64,000 bases of DNA from Mucilaginibacter phenanthrenivorans (GCF_024721155.1 NZ_JAHVAP010000004.1:248001-312000); one strand, 5' to 3'. Numbered from the stretch's first letter, positions 19,163 to 28,166 are shown. Made by a program: numbers and translations. The notes: generated from the letters alone by a model not told the origin.

Positions 19163-20179
19163 TCAGGACAGCATATTTTTCCAGGCCTCCCAACATTTGT
19201 TGTCGTTGGCAATATGTTCCTTTAAAAAGGCAAAACCGTTGTAGATGATCTTTTTCCGCAGGTCCTCATCAAAGGCCAGCTGGCTCGCCCTGTACGACAT
19301 TTCATCGGACGAGTTGCACAAAAAGCCTGTTACGCCATTTTCAATCAGCCCGGGGAAGGCAAAATCATTTTCGGCTATCATGGCAACGCCATGGGCATAG
19401 GCCTCGGGTACAATGCGGCAGTAGCTTTCGCGGCTGCCGCCGGTTTTATGCAAAATGCAATGCACCTTTTTGTAAAATTCGCTTACGGGAACCTGGTTGG
19501 GCGCTATCGCCTCCCATTCCATCCCCAGTGGCGGGAAGCCGCATTTTGCAGCGGCGTTTTCGCCCCAGCCCATTATGACAGTTTTCACGGGGAGCGGAGC
19601 ACTGATCTTGTAAAACATGCGCCAAAGATCGCCGGGATATTTGCTTGCATCGTCGCGCGAGCATCTGCCTGCAACAAACCTGTCATTGCATGGCTGGTAG
19701 CAAAACATATCGTCCTGTAAATTAAAATATGGACTATAGTCCGTAAAGCTGTTTACCGGGCCGTGCTCTTCCAGTCCGGGCCTTAACATTTGCTCCTGGT
19801 AGGCGCTCACAAAACCAAACAGGTCTATCCAGCCGTTTTGGTGTGCTATAATTTCATCGGGGAAGTGCCACGTCATGCAATTAAACCATATTACGCGCGC
19901 CGGCCGGCCCTTATCCATAATTTCGGGCAGCGACTCAAGAAAGCCCTCACAACAAAACGAGGCCACCACCTTATTTTTAAAGATCGCGGGGAAATAGGTA
20001 TGTGTTACGCAGCCCAGTTCATTGCATTTTGCCAGCACAGGCGGGTTAGGCGGCGACATGGGCACCAGGTTAACACGCACGCCGTTTTTAATCCAGAGAT
20101 GAATGTTATTAAAAAGCTCGGTATCGGCCCCGCCTATAAAACCGGGGTAACCTGCTATCCAAATTTCTGTTCCCTGCAT
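19163..20179 (-). CDS. Glycosyltransferase, GT-B fold
   Basis: 338 residues, no signal peptide or membrane helix. The N-terminus (EIWIAGYPGFIGGADTELFNN) is a Rossmann-type opening, as in GT4-like enzymes. The C-terminal part has the donor-binding region PEAYAHGVAMIAENDFAFPGLIENGVTGFL, close to the usual E-x7-E glycosyltransferase signature. It would transfer a sugar from an activated donor to an unknown acceptor. It is the last gene of an eight-gene operon, 9 bases after the tail-collar gene. The serine-rich protein encoded two genes upstream is a possible acceptor (inference). Length is slightly short for GT4 but the C-terminal domain looks complete. Confidence 0.85.
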   Translation of the reverse strand: MQGTEIWIAGYPGFIGGADTELFNNIHLWIKNGVRVNLVPMSPPNPPVLAKCNELGCVTHTYFPAIFKNKVVASFCCEGFLESLPEIMDKGRPARVIWFNCMTWHFPDEIIAHQNGWIDLFGFVSAYQEQMLRPGLEEHGPVNSFTDYSPYFNLQDDMFCYQPCNDRFVAGRCSRDDASKYPGDLWRMFYKISAPLPVKTVIMGWGENAAAKCGFPPLGMEWEAIAPNQVPVSEFYKKVHCILHKTGGSRESYCRIVPEAYAHGVAMIAENDFAFPGLIENGVTGFLCNSSDEMSYRASQLAFDEDLRKKIIYNGFAFLKEHIANDNKCWEAWKNMLS

Positions 20180-20188
20180 TTTGACTCC

Positions 20189-20770
20189 TTACAGAAAACT
20201 GTCACGCTCGTTCGGCCGTCCAGCGTAGATCAGGTAAAACACATAAACGTTTTTAGGCCGTGTTTCCTCGCCGGTAAGTTTAGTACCCCCGGTGTTGTCA
20301 GTGAACAAGCCCGTTGTAAAGGTTGACTTTGCGTTTACCAATGAATCAGCATTCGCCACGTCGCCACCCGGAGCGGGTGTGCCGGGATAGTCGGTATACC
20401 CATGCTCATGTGTTTGCACCATACATACCTGGGTTGAACCAACCCCCTTAGCAGTTCCCGTACTACCGGGCTGAACTACCCTGCTGTCATACCCGGGATC
20501 TTGCTGCGCGTTCATTGCCAATCCCCTCAAAAAATAACCCCTGTAGTCGGGCAAATTGAACATTGGGGCTGTTCCGCCGTATAGATTGTTTATTACCCTA
20601 AATAGGTGTGGGAAAATTATTGACGACAATTGTGTGCCGTCACAAACTATCCACCCTGTGTTGTTCTCCAGCGTAGGGCCGAAATTATTCATGCCGCACC
20701 AGTATGTTGTTAGGTTGATGTTACTCGCATTTGCAACAATTGTTCCGTATGGGATAAATGGCTGTATCAT
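20189..20770 (-). CDS. Phage tail-collar domain protein
   Basis: 193 residues. The collar fold is visible as GWIVCDGTQLSS, then FPHLFRVINNLYGG, FNLPDYRGYFLRGLA, a THEHGY segment and a C-terminal GEETRPKNVYVFYLIYAG. In phages this domain sits at the end of tail fibres; in bacteria it also occurs in MdpB-like proteins outside prophages. There are no other phage structural, packaging or lysis genes nearby, so this is not an ordinary prophage. It lies 7 bases after the 957-residue gene and probably forms a surface or fibre-like structure with the other operon products (inference). Confidence 0.88.
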   Translation of the reverse strand: MIQPFIPYGTIVANASNINLTTYWCGMNNFGPTLENNTGWIVCDGTQLSSIIFPHLFRVINNLYGGTAPMFNLPDYRGYFLRGLAMNAQQDPGYDSRVVQPGSTGTAKGVGSTQVCMVQTHEHGYTDYPGTPAPGGDVANADSLVNAKSTFTTGLFTDNTGGTKLTGEETRPKNVYVFYLIYAGRPNERDSFL

Positions 20771-20777
20771 AGCTTGC

Positions 20778-23651
20778 TTATTTAAATTCGGGTAATTCGT
20801 TATTTTCCTGTAATATGGTCATGGTGGTGGGTACTACTATATTCCAGGGCTCACCAATCCGTACTTCACGGTCGTTCATTCGTTCTATTTCGTAGCAGTA
20901 ATTTAAATATTGTTCGCTAACAGGCATCCCGCTTGTTGCCCCGCCGTTGTTATTGTATATCAAATTCAGGGCATATATTTCGTATCCGCGCCTTACTGCA
21001 ATATTAACCTTAGCCGATTTGGCCTCCAGGAATTTATTGAACTCCGGGTCGCGGTATAGTTCCTGGTGAATGTCGTCCCAGTCAAGCCCGGTTTGCTGCT
21101 GAATACAATAGCTAAAAAAGGTGTAGGTCATCCTTTCCCATTCAAACGCCCTTTCCAGGTAATTCCAGTTGATAAACGCATTCGGGTTTTTACGCTGAAT
21201 AAGTTCAGCAAGCAATTTCAAACAACCCTTTTTCAGTTCATTCCGCTCTATTTTTCGTTGCAGCGTCCAGACTTCCTTTAGGTTTTCCTGTTTAAAATAA
21301 GCTTCCCTTTGCTCTTCATAACATTCTGTTATCAATTGATACATCTGGATCTGCCACGCAGTATAAACATCCGGATCGCAGTTGCAAAGCACCTCAATGC
21401 TGATGGTATAAAAATTTGAATTACACATTACCGATACCGGGATGGTATTTCCTGCATTAGCCAGCGGCACAACATTTTTAACGCTGTTTACTATTTGTTT
21501 AGGAAACATAGCCGGAACCGCCGGAAAGGTATTTGACGATGAAGAGGAGGAAGATGAAGACGGTGCCGGCGGACTTGCAAAAAGGGATAGTTCCGCTGAT
21601 GGTGATGATGATGACGACGATGATGATGATGATGATGACGATGACGATGATGATGATGAACTACTTGGATTAACAGGTGTAGCGCTACTGTCATACACAG
21701 CTTCTCCTATCATCACCATTAACGCTGTTCCGTTAAAAATATAGCTTATTGATGCCGAGCTTGCCTGGTAACCCTCCGGAACCTGTATTAAGGTTTGTGT
21801 AACCTGCGGCATATTTTGCAAAACAGCCTGAACTGTTTTTTGCGCGGCAGGCGGTAAGGGATATTCCCTGATATTATAAGTATTAATATATGTCAAATAG
21901 TTGTGCCTTGTTATTTCTGAATAGTGAAAGGCAGGCGGCAAATGCTTCGGCGGCACAGGAATATCGTACGCGCCATCGTTTAGCTTAAATGAGGCTGCCG
22001 GGTACGGTACACCAAACTCAATAACCGGCCTTATGCCATAGTTAATAAGCGAGGTTTTGTAAATTTTATTAACCCAGCGATAAATGCCGCGCAAATTGGT
22101 GTGTCCGTCGCGATTATCCACCTTACTTATGTCCTTGCTGGTGCTACGGGTAAGGGAAGTTTGCTCATACCTCGTCCTCAGTTTTTGCTTAACACTGTGC
22201 GATGCCCTACCTGTTAAATTACGCATGTATTGCAAAACATCCTCATTGCTCGTTTTTCCCGGTGCCGATGTTAAGGTCCAGCTACCTGTAAGGGCCTCGG
22301 TATTTGCAGTAGTATCAAATGTTTTGGTGATGTTAGGGTTAAAGGAAAATGTATCCGTATCGCTGGCCGCCAGCGTTCCCATTTCCTGCCCTATGTTGTA
22401 GTTTTCGTACTTATCTACAGCATCAAGGTCATCTATGGCATTATCGTTGTCACTTTTGTTAGTGATCTTTAGCTGGTGCAGCTGCTCGTCAGATCTTACC
22501 TTTAATTGGTGTGTCATTACGTTTTCAATAAACGCAATTTCACCCGGCTCATATCGCAGCAGGTGCTGCTTGATCACCATCAAGTCGCCTATACCAAGCG
22601 GCGTGATATAGCCTGTGCATTTTCCGTCAGCGGCATCGCCAATATTGTTGTTACCAAGCAATAACAAATTGTCCGGCAAAATTACGGGGCATTCCAGCAG
22701 CTTGCCTGTTTCAACTGCAGAAAGGCTGTCCTTCTCTACTAAAATACTCATTACGTTCAAAGCGCGCAGGGCTCTAACCAAATTAGCGACCAGGTAATAA
22801 TAACCGGCAGAGACATATATGGCTGCCAGGTAATCCCATACTTTTTGCACGGTTGGTTTTAGATCGATGCTTAACCAGGTGTCGATATCGTGGTCCGTAA
22901 CTACATTAAACTGTGCACTTAATGCCTCCAACACTATTTCATCTTTTTGCTGGATCAGCCATGTGTACAGTTCACCCAATTGCCCAACTGAAACGGGTAC
23001 ACTTATATTTTGGGCATATTCTACCATCAGTTGCCTGGCTGCTGTTAAACATTCCGTAGCAGCCGGACTATTTGGCGCTGAAGCGGCATGTTCCGCATTG
23101 GCAAAAAAGGCCGACTTGTCAGTGTTAGTTATAGCGGCCACTGTGTCATCAGCTTCGCCCTTCGGTGGCCTGATGGTTTTAAAATGGCACAGATCAAAAT
23201 AATTTATATTTTCAATTATCACCTCCTCGTCATCGTTATCCGGGTAAGGGATTGGCGGCACAGGCGGAAACGGAGGTATGGGTGGGTAGGGAGGAAATGG
23301 CGGATATGGGGGCACAGGAATTGGGATAGGCAGCATTTCACCATTGTATTCATGCCGTATTTCATTGCCGTAATTAAACCGGGCCCAAATACCTGTTAAA
23401 CCATTTTGAGTATAGCTTAATGTTATTACACCCGAAGCCGAATAAGGATGATTAATGCTATCACTTTGTAAATCGAAGCTAAGTTGCTGGTTGATTCTTT
23501 CAAATACCGGGATATCCGAAGGCCTGAATAAAAAAAGATAAACCTCTACCTCCAGCACATTGCCGCTGTTATCTTCCTTTAACCGAAATGTAAACCCCAA
23601 TTTATCCACATAAATGGTATCAGAAATTGTATGTTTAAATTGTGATAACAT
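20778..23651 (-). CDS. Large protein with proline-rich and poly-Ser segments
   Basis: 957 residues, no signal peptide. Segments: a beta-rich N-terminal domain (1-125); a proline-rich linker (about 129-158, PPYPPFPP-type repeats); an acidic patch; a mainly helical central part with YEPGEIAFIENVM (about residues 365-377) and RGIYRWVNKIYKTSLINYG with PVIEFGVPYPAA (about 525-560); an uninterrupted run of 21 Ser (663-683); a second run of ~9 Ser (about 697-705); and a C-terminal helical, Cys-containing domain. I believe the GE-IENV and YRWV blocks belong to a conserved but unnamed family, but cannot confirm this here. The Ser runs are encoded by TCA/TCG repeats. It is the largest product of the operon and probably its structural core. 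Confidence 0.85.
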   Translation of the reverse strand: MLSQFKHTISDTIYVDKLGFTFRLKEDNSGNVLEVEVYLFLFRPSDIPVFERINQQLSFDLQSDSINHPYSASGVITLSYTQNGLTGIWARFNYGNEIRHEYNGEMLPIPIPVPPYPPFPPYPPIPPFPPVPPIPYPDNDDEEVIIENINYFDLCHFKTIRPPKGEADDTVAAITNTDKSAFFANAEHAASAPNSPAATECLTAARQLMVEYAQNISVPVSVGQLGELYTWLIQQKDEIVLEALSAQFNVVTDHDIDTWLSIDLKPTVQKVWDYLAAIYVSAGYYYLVANLVRALRALNVMSILVEKDSLSAVETGKLLECPVILPDNLLLLGNNNIGDAADGKCTGYITPLGIGDLMVIKQHLLRYEPGEIAFIENVMTHQLKVRSDEQLHQLKITNKSDNDNAIDDLDAVDKYENYNIGQEMGTLAASDTDTFSFNPNITKTFDTTANTEALTGSWTLTSAPGKTSNEDVLQYMRNLTGRASHSVKQKLRTRYEQTSLTRSTSKDISKVDNRDGHTNLRGIYRWVNKIYKTSLINYGIRPVIEFGVPYPAASFKLNDGAYDIPVPPKHLPPAFHYSEITRHNYLTYINTYNIREYPLPPAAQKTVQAVLQNMPQVTQTLIQVPEGYQASSASISYIFNGTALMVMIGEAVYDSSATPVNPSSSSSSSSSSSSSSSSSSSSSPSAELSLFASPPAPSSSSSSSSSNTFPAVPAMFPKQIVNSVKNVVPLANAGNTIPVSVMCNSNFYTISIEVLCNCDPDVYTAWQIQMYQLITECYEEQREAYFKQENLKEVWTLQRKIERNELKKGCLKLLAELIQRKNPNAFINWNYLERAFEWERMTYTFFSYCIQQQTGLDWDDIHQELYRDPEFNKFLEAKSAKVNIAVRRGYEIYALNLIYNNNGGATSGMPVSEQYLNYCYEIERMNDREVRIGEPWNIVVPTTMTILQENNELPEFK
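21602..21665 (-). repeat. Trinucleotide (TCA/TCG) repeat encoding poly-Ser
   Basis: Nineteen consecutive TCA or TCG codons plus two AGT codons, inside the 957-residue gene. Each unit lost or gained keeps the frame, so slippage would change only the linker length. A shorter Ser-codon run lies near 21535-21565. Confidence 0.85.
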
Positions 23652-23668
23652 TTCGGTTATGTGACAGC

Positions 23669-24403
23669 TTATTTTACAGTTATTTTCAATACATCTTTTA
23701 TTACAGATGCCTCGCCAACGGTATACAGGTCCACATGTGCGGTTCCGGGCTCGTCCGAAGCATATTCCATTCTACCTCCCTTAAAGCTTAGTTCGCCGGG
23801 TCCGGTTAACACAAAATAATACCATTCATTAGCGGTAACCTGCAGCGCTGTACTTTGACCCACAGAGATTTCGTCGCCGGCCGTTGATTGTAATACTCCT
23901 TTGTAGTTATTGTCGGCATTTGGTTTCAGACTATGTTCCAGGGGGCGTTGATGGAACGTTTTATACAGTTCCCTGATAAAGCTATTGCAGGCAATGGTGG
24001 TATCAGCCACGCTATCCACACTTATCACCAGGTTGGCAAAAAGAAAGATGCCATGCTGCATTTCGTCTTCCGGGTATACATAAGCATCGTTACCAAATTC
24101 CGTCGGCCGGGCAAATTCGTCCAGCGGGCGCATATAATTCTGTAAAAACTCCTGGAATATTTTCTTAGCCTCATCATATGAAGGTGCTTCCACCACTTCT
24201 ACCTTAAAAGCCTGTTGATCATCTTCGGGATTAACCCACATATAATACCCGTCAATAGCCCTACCTGCAAAATCGCCAGGTGTTTTTGTTACTAACTTCC
24301 AACCAGGAAATTCATTACCGTTCATAAAGTAATTGTGGATGAAAAACTTAGCTGCACCAGGTTCCGTTTCGGCCCATTGATGCATGTTATGTTGATTGCT
24401 CAT
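23669..24403 (-). CDS. Hypothetical protein of the tail-collar operon
   Basis: 244 residues, no signal peptide. Not recognised. The first two thirds are alpha/beta with many aromatic residues (AKFFIHNYFMNGNEFPGWKL, YDEAKKIFQEFLQNY). The last ~75 residues are beta-rich and start at VLQSTAGDEISVGQSTALQV, with NEWYYFVLTGPGELSFKGGRMEYA, resembling a small carbohydrate-binding or adhesin-like sandwich. It is 17 bases from the 957-residue gene and 19 bases from the transglutaminase-like gene, so it is co-transcribed. Function unknown. Confidence 0.8.
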   Translation of the reverse strand: MSNQHNMHQWAETEPGAAKFFIHNYFMNGNEFPGWKLVTKTPGDFAGRAIDGYYMWVNPEDDQQAFKVEVVEAPSYDEAKKIFQEFLQNYMRPLDEFARPTEFGNDAYVYPEDEMQHGIFLFANLVISVDSVADTTIACNSFIRELYKTFHQRPLEHSLKPNADNNYKGVLQSTAGDEISVGQSTALQVTANEWYYFVLTGPGELSFKGGRMEYASDEPGTAHVDLYTVGEASVIKDVLKITVK

Positions 24404-24422
24404 TTTTTTTAATTGTTTGTGG

Positions 24423-25547
24423 TTAAATTACTGATCTTCTTTTACGCGTTGTAGCAGGTTTAGGCACACATACATCACACCCTGTGGCACCGGCTACGGT
24501 TAGGTTAGCCCGGTAATCTGTAAGCGTGTAACAGATCCCAAATTTCATATCCACGGGTAGTAATCCAACCGGCGCCCCGCTGCCCCTGTTTGTGTTTAAC
24601 TCAAGGCAGGCATCGTAAACATTCGTATCTACCGTACAGGCGTCCTTCCATGCTACTTCATGGTAGCTAAATTTACCATTAAAAGGTACGGCAAAATTAG
24701 TTGTCCCGATAGCGCGTAATGTTCTCAAATCAAAGTTCTTTTCCATTCGCGACTGCCAGAGCTCGCAACCCAGGATATTAGTAAAGGACGATACAATAGT
24801 GGCGCAATCACTGCAATTCACTAGTTGACCCCGTCCAAAACCACCGTTCAATCGTTCCAAAAAGGCAGTGCATTTAAAATCGGGATATGAATAATAACTA
24901 TCCCCCGTTACGGTATCATATTTAATTAAAGGATGTAAGGCTTCGCCCAGTTGGAATATCGCAGTAGTTATTGCAGCCTGTACCTCATCGGCTGTTTTGC
25001 TTCCTTTGGCCCATATGCACACCCAATCTAAAACGTCTGTCCATGGCAGCTGTGTATCTGCACTGTTATTTGCATGGCTCCATGGCGCACCCGATTGTGA
25101 AAGCAAGGTATAAACAGTAAAGTCGGTGGTTGTCCCGGCAGCATCCGTCCAGCCATTATCTCCCTCAGCCTGGTACTGCCATTGCCATTTAACGTCTAAT
25201 ATATCAACGCCCAGGCTGTCAAAATCAGTACCTGCTAAAGAGAATGTAATATAATCAGGGCCCATTGTTACGTCTGTTTCAACTACGTTACCCATGTGTC
25301 CTCCGCCTTGCGTCCTTATCTTGACTTCAGCGCCGGGGGTATCACAGGTAAACTTAGCCTGTACGGTAATGGTTTTTCTGCTGGTATCATGTATTGAGTA
25401 GGCCGCCTTTGCTGCCTTCCCTGTTTTTACAGGCGTCCATTCAGGAGCCGTTATAGCATTAGCAAAGTTTTTTCTTATGTTCAGTGCGCCGGTGTCTATT
25501 GTGCCCGGAGTGTGATTAAATTTAATCGCATCTATTTTAATTTCCAT
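24423..25547 (-). CDS. Protein with transglutaminase-like Cys-His-Asp pattern
   Basis: The frame opens with an ATG at 25577, but I prefer the ATG at 25547 (374 residues) because it cuts the overlap with the upstream gene from 41 to 11 bases; the choice is uncertain. The N-terminal ~170 residues are beta-rich (Ig-like, twin WKWQWQYQAEG). The C-terminal half has NCSDCA, then FSYHEVAW 48 residues after the second Cys, then NVYDACLEL 16 residues after that His. This order and spacing match transglutaminase/papain-like folds: C245 or C248, H296 and D312 in the short numbering. Such enzymes cleave or crosslink proteins. The tail is basic (TRKRRSVI) after a Cys pair (CDVCVPKP). Family assignment is by motif only. 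Confidence 0.72.
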   Translation of the reverse strand: MEIKIDAIKFNHTPGTIDTGALNIRKNFANAITAPEWTPVKTGKAAKAAYSIHDTSRKTITVQAKFTCDTPGAEVKIRTQGGGHMGNVVETDVTMGPDYITFSLAGTDFDSLGVDILDVKWQWQYQAEGDNGWTDAAGTTTDFTVYTLLSQSGAPWSHANNSADTQLPWTDVLDWVCIWAKGSKTADEVQAAITTAIFQLGEALHPLIKYDTVTGDSYYSYPDFKCTAFLERLNGGFGRGQLVNCSDCATIVSSFTNILGCELWQSRMEKNFDLRTLRAIGTTNFAVPFNGKFSYHEVAWKDACTVDTNVYDACLELNTNRGSGAPVGLLPVDMKFGICYTLTDYRANLTVAGATGCDVCVPKPATTRKRRSVI

Positions 25548-26178
25548 TGTCTGTTGATTTATTTTCTGATAGATCATTTGATTCGCCCTCGGCCTTCGGG
25601 GCAGTTTTTGGGCTAGGCTTTGGTGCTGGCGTTGGTGGCGGCTGATAGGGGAAATCCATCTCTTCGCCTTTTATGTTTATTGTGGCAGCATCTTGTTTGC
25701 CTACAAACTCAATGTTCAACTCTCCGCCATAAAGCCCTGTAAAAAAACTAAGGCTCTTGCTGCCAAAAATTGAGCTTATTGCCGCTTCAATACCGGCTGT
25801 GCTGCCGCCACTTTTGATGATTTCCTCCAGGTATTTCCGTTCATAGGCAATATTGCCACCTCTTGAGTCCGGGTAATAATCGGAGTCGGGGCCATGTTTA
25901 AGCAGGTTTTCCAACTGCCCGGTGTTATTCCAAACTGACGACCCCACAACACATACCGTTGTTATTGTTTTCCCACTAATAATGGTGGTTAATTTTGAGG
26001 TATCATACCAGAAGGAAAATGGATTCAACACTATGTGGCAACCAGCAATGGTTCCATCCGTACAGATGCAGGTAACTGTAAGGCAACTTGTTACCTTTGA
26101 GTATGCAAGCGAGTTTTGGTCACTGCTCTTTCCGTCCACCTTGTTAAAGGCGAATTCGTGTAATATTAATTTTCCCAT
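25537..26178 (-). CDS. Hypothetical protein with C-terminal proline-rich tail
   Basis: 213 residues, no signal peptide. Not recognised. The N-terminal ~110 residues are beta-rich with several Cys (TSCLTVTCICTDGTIAGCHIVLNP, VCVVGSSVWNN). The GCHIVLNP segment loosely resembles the Gly-x-His region of CheD-type amidohydrolases, but the rest does not support that. The last ~45 residues are a Pro/Lys-rich disordered tail (PPPTPAPKPSPKTAPK) typical of a linker or surface anchor. The 3' end overlaps the next gene. Same operon as the tail-collar gene. Confidence 0.78.
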   Translation of the reverse strand: MGKLILHEFAFNKVDGKSSDQNSLAYSKVTSCLTVTCICTDGTIAGCHIVLNPFSFWYDTSKLTTIISGKTITTVCVVGSSVWNNTGQLENLLKHGPDSDYYPDSRGGNIAYERKYLEEIIKSGGSTAGIEAAISSIFGSKSLSFFTGLYGGELNIEFVGKQDAATINIKGEEMDFPYQPPPTPAPKPSPKTAPKAEGESNDLSENKSTDNGN

Positions 26179-26208
26179 TTCAGTAATTGATTAAGGTTAA
26201 AGGCCTGG

Positions 26209-26829
26209 TTATGGCAGGTAAATAAAATCGGAATAAGCTTCCTTCCTTATGGTAAAATCATATCCTGTGTTTACGTCACCTGTTAGCACCGCTGTTTCTC
26301 CGGCCTGTATTACGCTTGGAGGGATCAGGATCTCCCGCGCTACAAGAACACTGCCTTGTACCACTTCGGGCCTTACCTTGCTTATAAAAAGGTCATTTTG
26401 AACAATGAACTCCTGCGAATAGCCCGGCGATGTTGGCAGTGAGTAGTAGATCTGGTTGTTACGGATAACATTGATGTAGATAAGCCTGCCGACTTTTTTG
26501 TCCACCTCCACAATAACTTCATTTGCTATTTCGGGCGAGTCAACAGCAATTAAATTAATTTCACTGCCCGATTTAGTAACTCTGAAGGAACCCTCTCCGT
26601 CGGTAATCGGAAGTATTGCCGATTCGTACATGATATTTCCTCCTGCTGAAGTATAAGAAATGAAGATCCCGTAAGTACTGCCAATATTGAACCTTGCTTT
26701 TGACCCGATCGGGATATAGGCAGTCATCCACGCATTAACACTGATGCTCATCACATCGTCTACCTTGCGGTATAGGGCTATGCTGGTTTGCGGGTCGTCA
26801 GATTCATTGATAACGTATATGTACGACAT
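26209..26829 (-). CDS. Hypothetical beta-rich protein, paralogue 2
   Basis: 206 residues, no signal peptide. Clearly paralogous to the 207-residue product of the gene upstream. Shared positions include the N-terminal INxxxDxxxxxxALY(R/Q)K pattern, TDGEGSFRVTKSG versus TDYEGSYQVSKDG, SPGYSQEF versus SPGDSQDF, (V/A)KVRPEVV(Q/K)G and TGD(V/I)NTGY. Predicted almost all beta-strand. I know no named family. The pair suggests subunits of one assembly or two binding specificities. Confidence 0.82.
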   Translation of the reverse strand: MSYIYVINESDDPQTSIALYRKVDDVMSISVNAWMTAYIPIGSKARFNIGSTYGIFISYTSAGGNIMYESAILPITDGEGSFRVTKSGSEINLIAVDSPEIANEVIVEVDKKVGRLIYINVIRNNQIYYSLPTSPGYSQEFIVQNDLFISKVRPEVVQGSVLVAREILIPPSVIQAGETAVLTGDVNTGYDFTIRKEAYSDFIYLP

Positions 26830-26974
26830 TTTTTAAGGATTAAAAAATCGCCTGTATGGGATCTGGGTATCGGAGTAGCAGGTAAAATGATTACCTCAGT
26901 GCGCTTCGAAATATATTAATCAGGGAGGGGTAAATTCCCATACAGGCGATTTAGGTTTAAGTATTTGTTAATTA

Positions 26975-27598
26975 TTAATTACCGCAAGGTGCAGTATACA
27001 AGCCGTTCTTCACGGTTATGGTATAACCGGTGTTAATGTCGCCGGTTACGTAGGCTGTTTGGCCGGGTTGTATAGCAACTTCAGATGTTGACAGTTCTTC
27101 GGCTACTAAAACACCACCCTTAACTACCTCAGGTTTAACCTTTGCAAGGTAAAGTGTAGGGATAATGCTAAAGTCCTGCGAATCGCCGGGAGAAGTAGTT
27201 TGCGGAGGATAAACAACATCGCCTCCAAGTGTGATGCAAACATCAACAGCCTGGGCCACCTTCTTTGCAACTGAAACCAATACCTGGTTATCAGGAAAAT
27301 CGGTAGTTGATGCGCTTAACGTTATGTCGTTGCCGTCCTTTGATACCTGGTATGATCCTTCATAGTCGGTGATGCCCAAACATTGGGTCTTGTAGCTGAT
27401 CCCGTCCTGCGGATAAATAACGTGTACAGCATAATTGTCAGGAATAGGCACGTAGGCTGTGGTTCCCACACTTGGCGAAGCTGTACGCCATGCTGCTACC
27501 GTTAGGTTAGGAGTTGCCGAAAACTTTTGGTAGATCGCTAAATTCAAGCTGTCGTTATCGACAGTGTTGTTGATGATATTAATTTGCGGAGTTGCCAT
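26975..27598 (-). CDS. Hypothetical beta-rich protein, paralogue 1, first gene of operon
   Basis: 207 residues, no signal peptide, start MATPQINIINNTVDND. Same domain as the next gene, from which it is separated by ~145 bases, the widest gap in this operon; that gap may hold a second promoter or a processing site. All-beta prediction, small and acidic. Position as first gene suggests it is made in quantity. Function unknown. Confidence 0.82.
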   Translation of the reverse strand: MATPQINIINNTVDNDSLNLAIYQKFSATPNLTVAAWRTASPSVGTTAYVPIPDNYAVHVIYPQDGISYKTQCLGITDYEGSYQVSKDGNDITLSASTTDFPDNQVLVSVAKKVAQAVDVCITLGGDVVYPPQTTSPGDSQDFSIIPTLYLAKVKPEVVKGGVLVAEELSTSEVAIQPGQTAYVTGDINTGYTITVKNGLYTAPCGN

Positions 27599-28166
27599 TT
27601 TTATAGATTTTTAATGTGATAATTTTAAAGAATTTCTGAAGGCTAAAGCCATTAACAATGCGGGTCTTGTAAAACAAAGAGCGTTGTTAAAAACTGTTAC
27701 ACATACTAAAATTCAATACGATTTAAATTTTTTCCTACTCTGTTTCTGGCTTTTCGGTTTCGCCATTTTTATCAATGAAGCTTCGTTTGATATCTCAAAG
27801 TAAGGGAACAAATCGGCCGGATATAAGAGTATAAATACCTGTTTTTAAAACAGGTATTTATACGTATTGGAAATTTGGAGACGCACCGGCTAATTCCCCG
27901 GATTGGGGACGGCGCTGCACTGCAATTAGTTATTCCAGGTGCATAAAAGCACTATAACTTATTGAATTACAGGAATTAAATTACAAGGATCAATACTTTG
28001 CAAACACCATACCAGGCGCCGCGTCCATGGAGAGGTTGTTAAAGAAATGGGGAGAAATCATTGTGCCGGGCTTTCGGGCCATTGAACCGGCAATGCAATC
28101 CACGCTTACGCGAACGATTTCATTTGAATCCGGAGTATTTACTTATCAAGCTATAAGCCGCGTCAA
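27599..28166. other. Intergenic region with possible decayed coding remnant
   Basis: This 568-bp gap lies upstream of the eight-gene operon and downstream of GH127. A plus-strand open stretch from about 27958 to 28170 contains an ATG at 28027 and could encode 47 residues (starts MERLLKKWGEII). No family is recognisable; it may be a gene remnant or chance. The operon promoter should lie near 27599-27750; I could not place it with confidence. Confidence 0.4.

Noticed and set aside
21442..21744. Plus-strand frame with a long Asp run opposite the poly-Ser gene
   Set aside because: It is the complement of the Ser-codon repeat; the minus-strand gene has proper domains and operon context.
25537..26178. 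CheD-like glutamine deamidase
   Set aside because: Only a GCHIVLNP segment is reminiscent; the rest of the CheD fold is not evident.
20189..27598. Ordinary prophage
   Set aside because: Apart from the tail-collar domain there are no terminase, portal, capsid, sheath, tape-measure, lysis or integrase genes.
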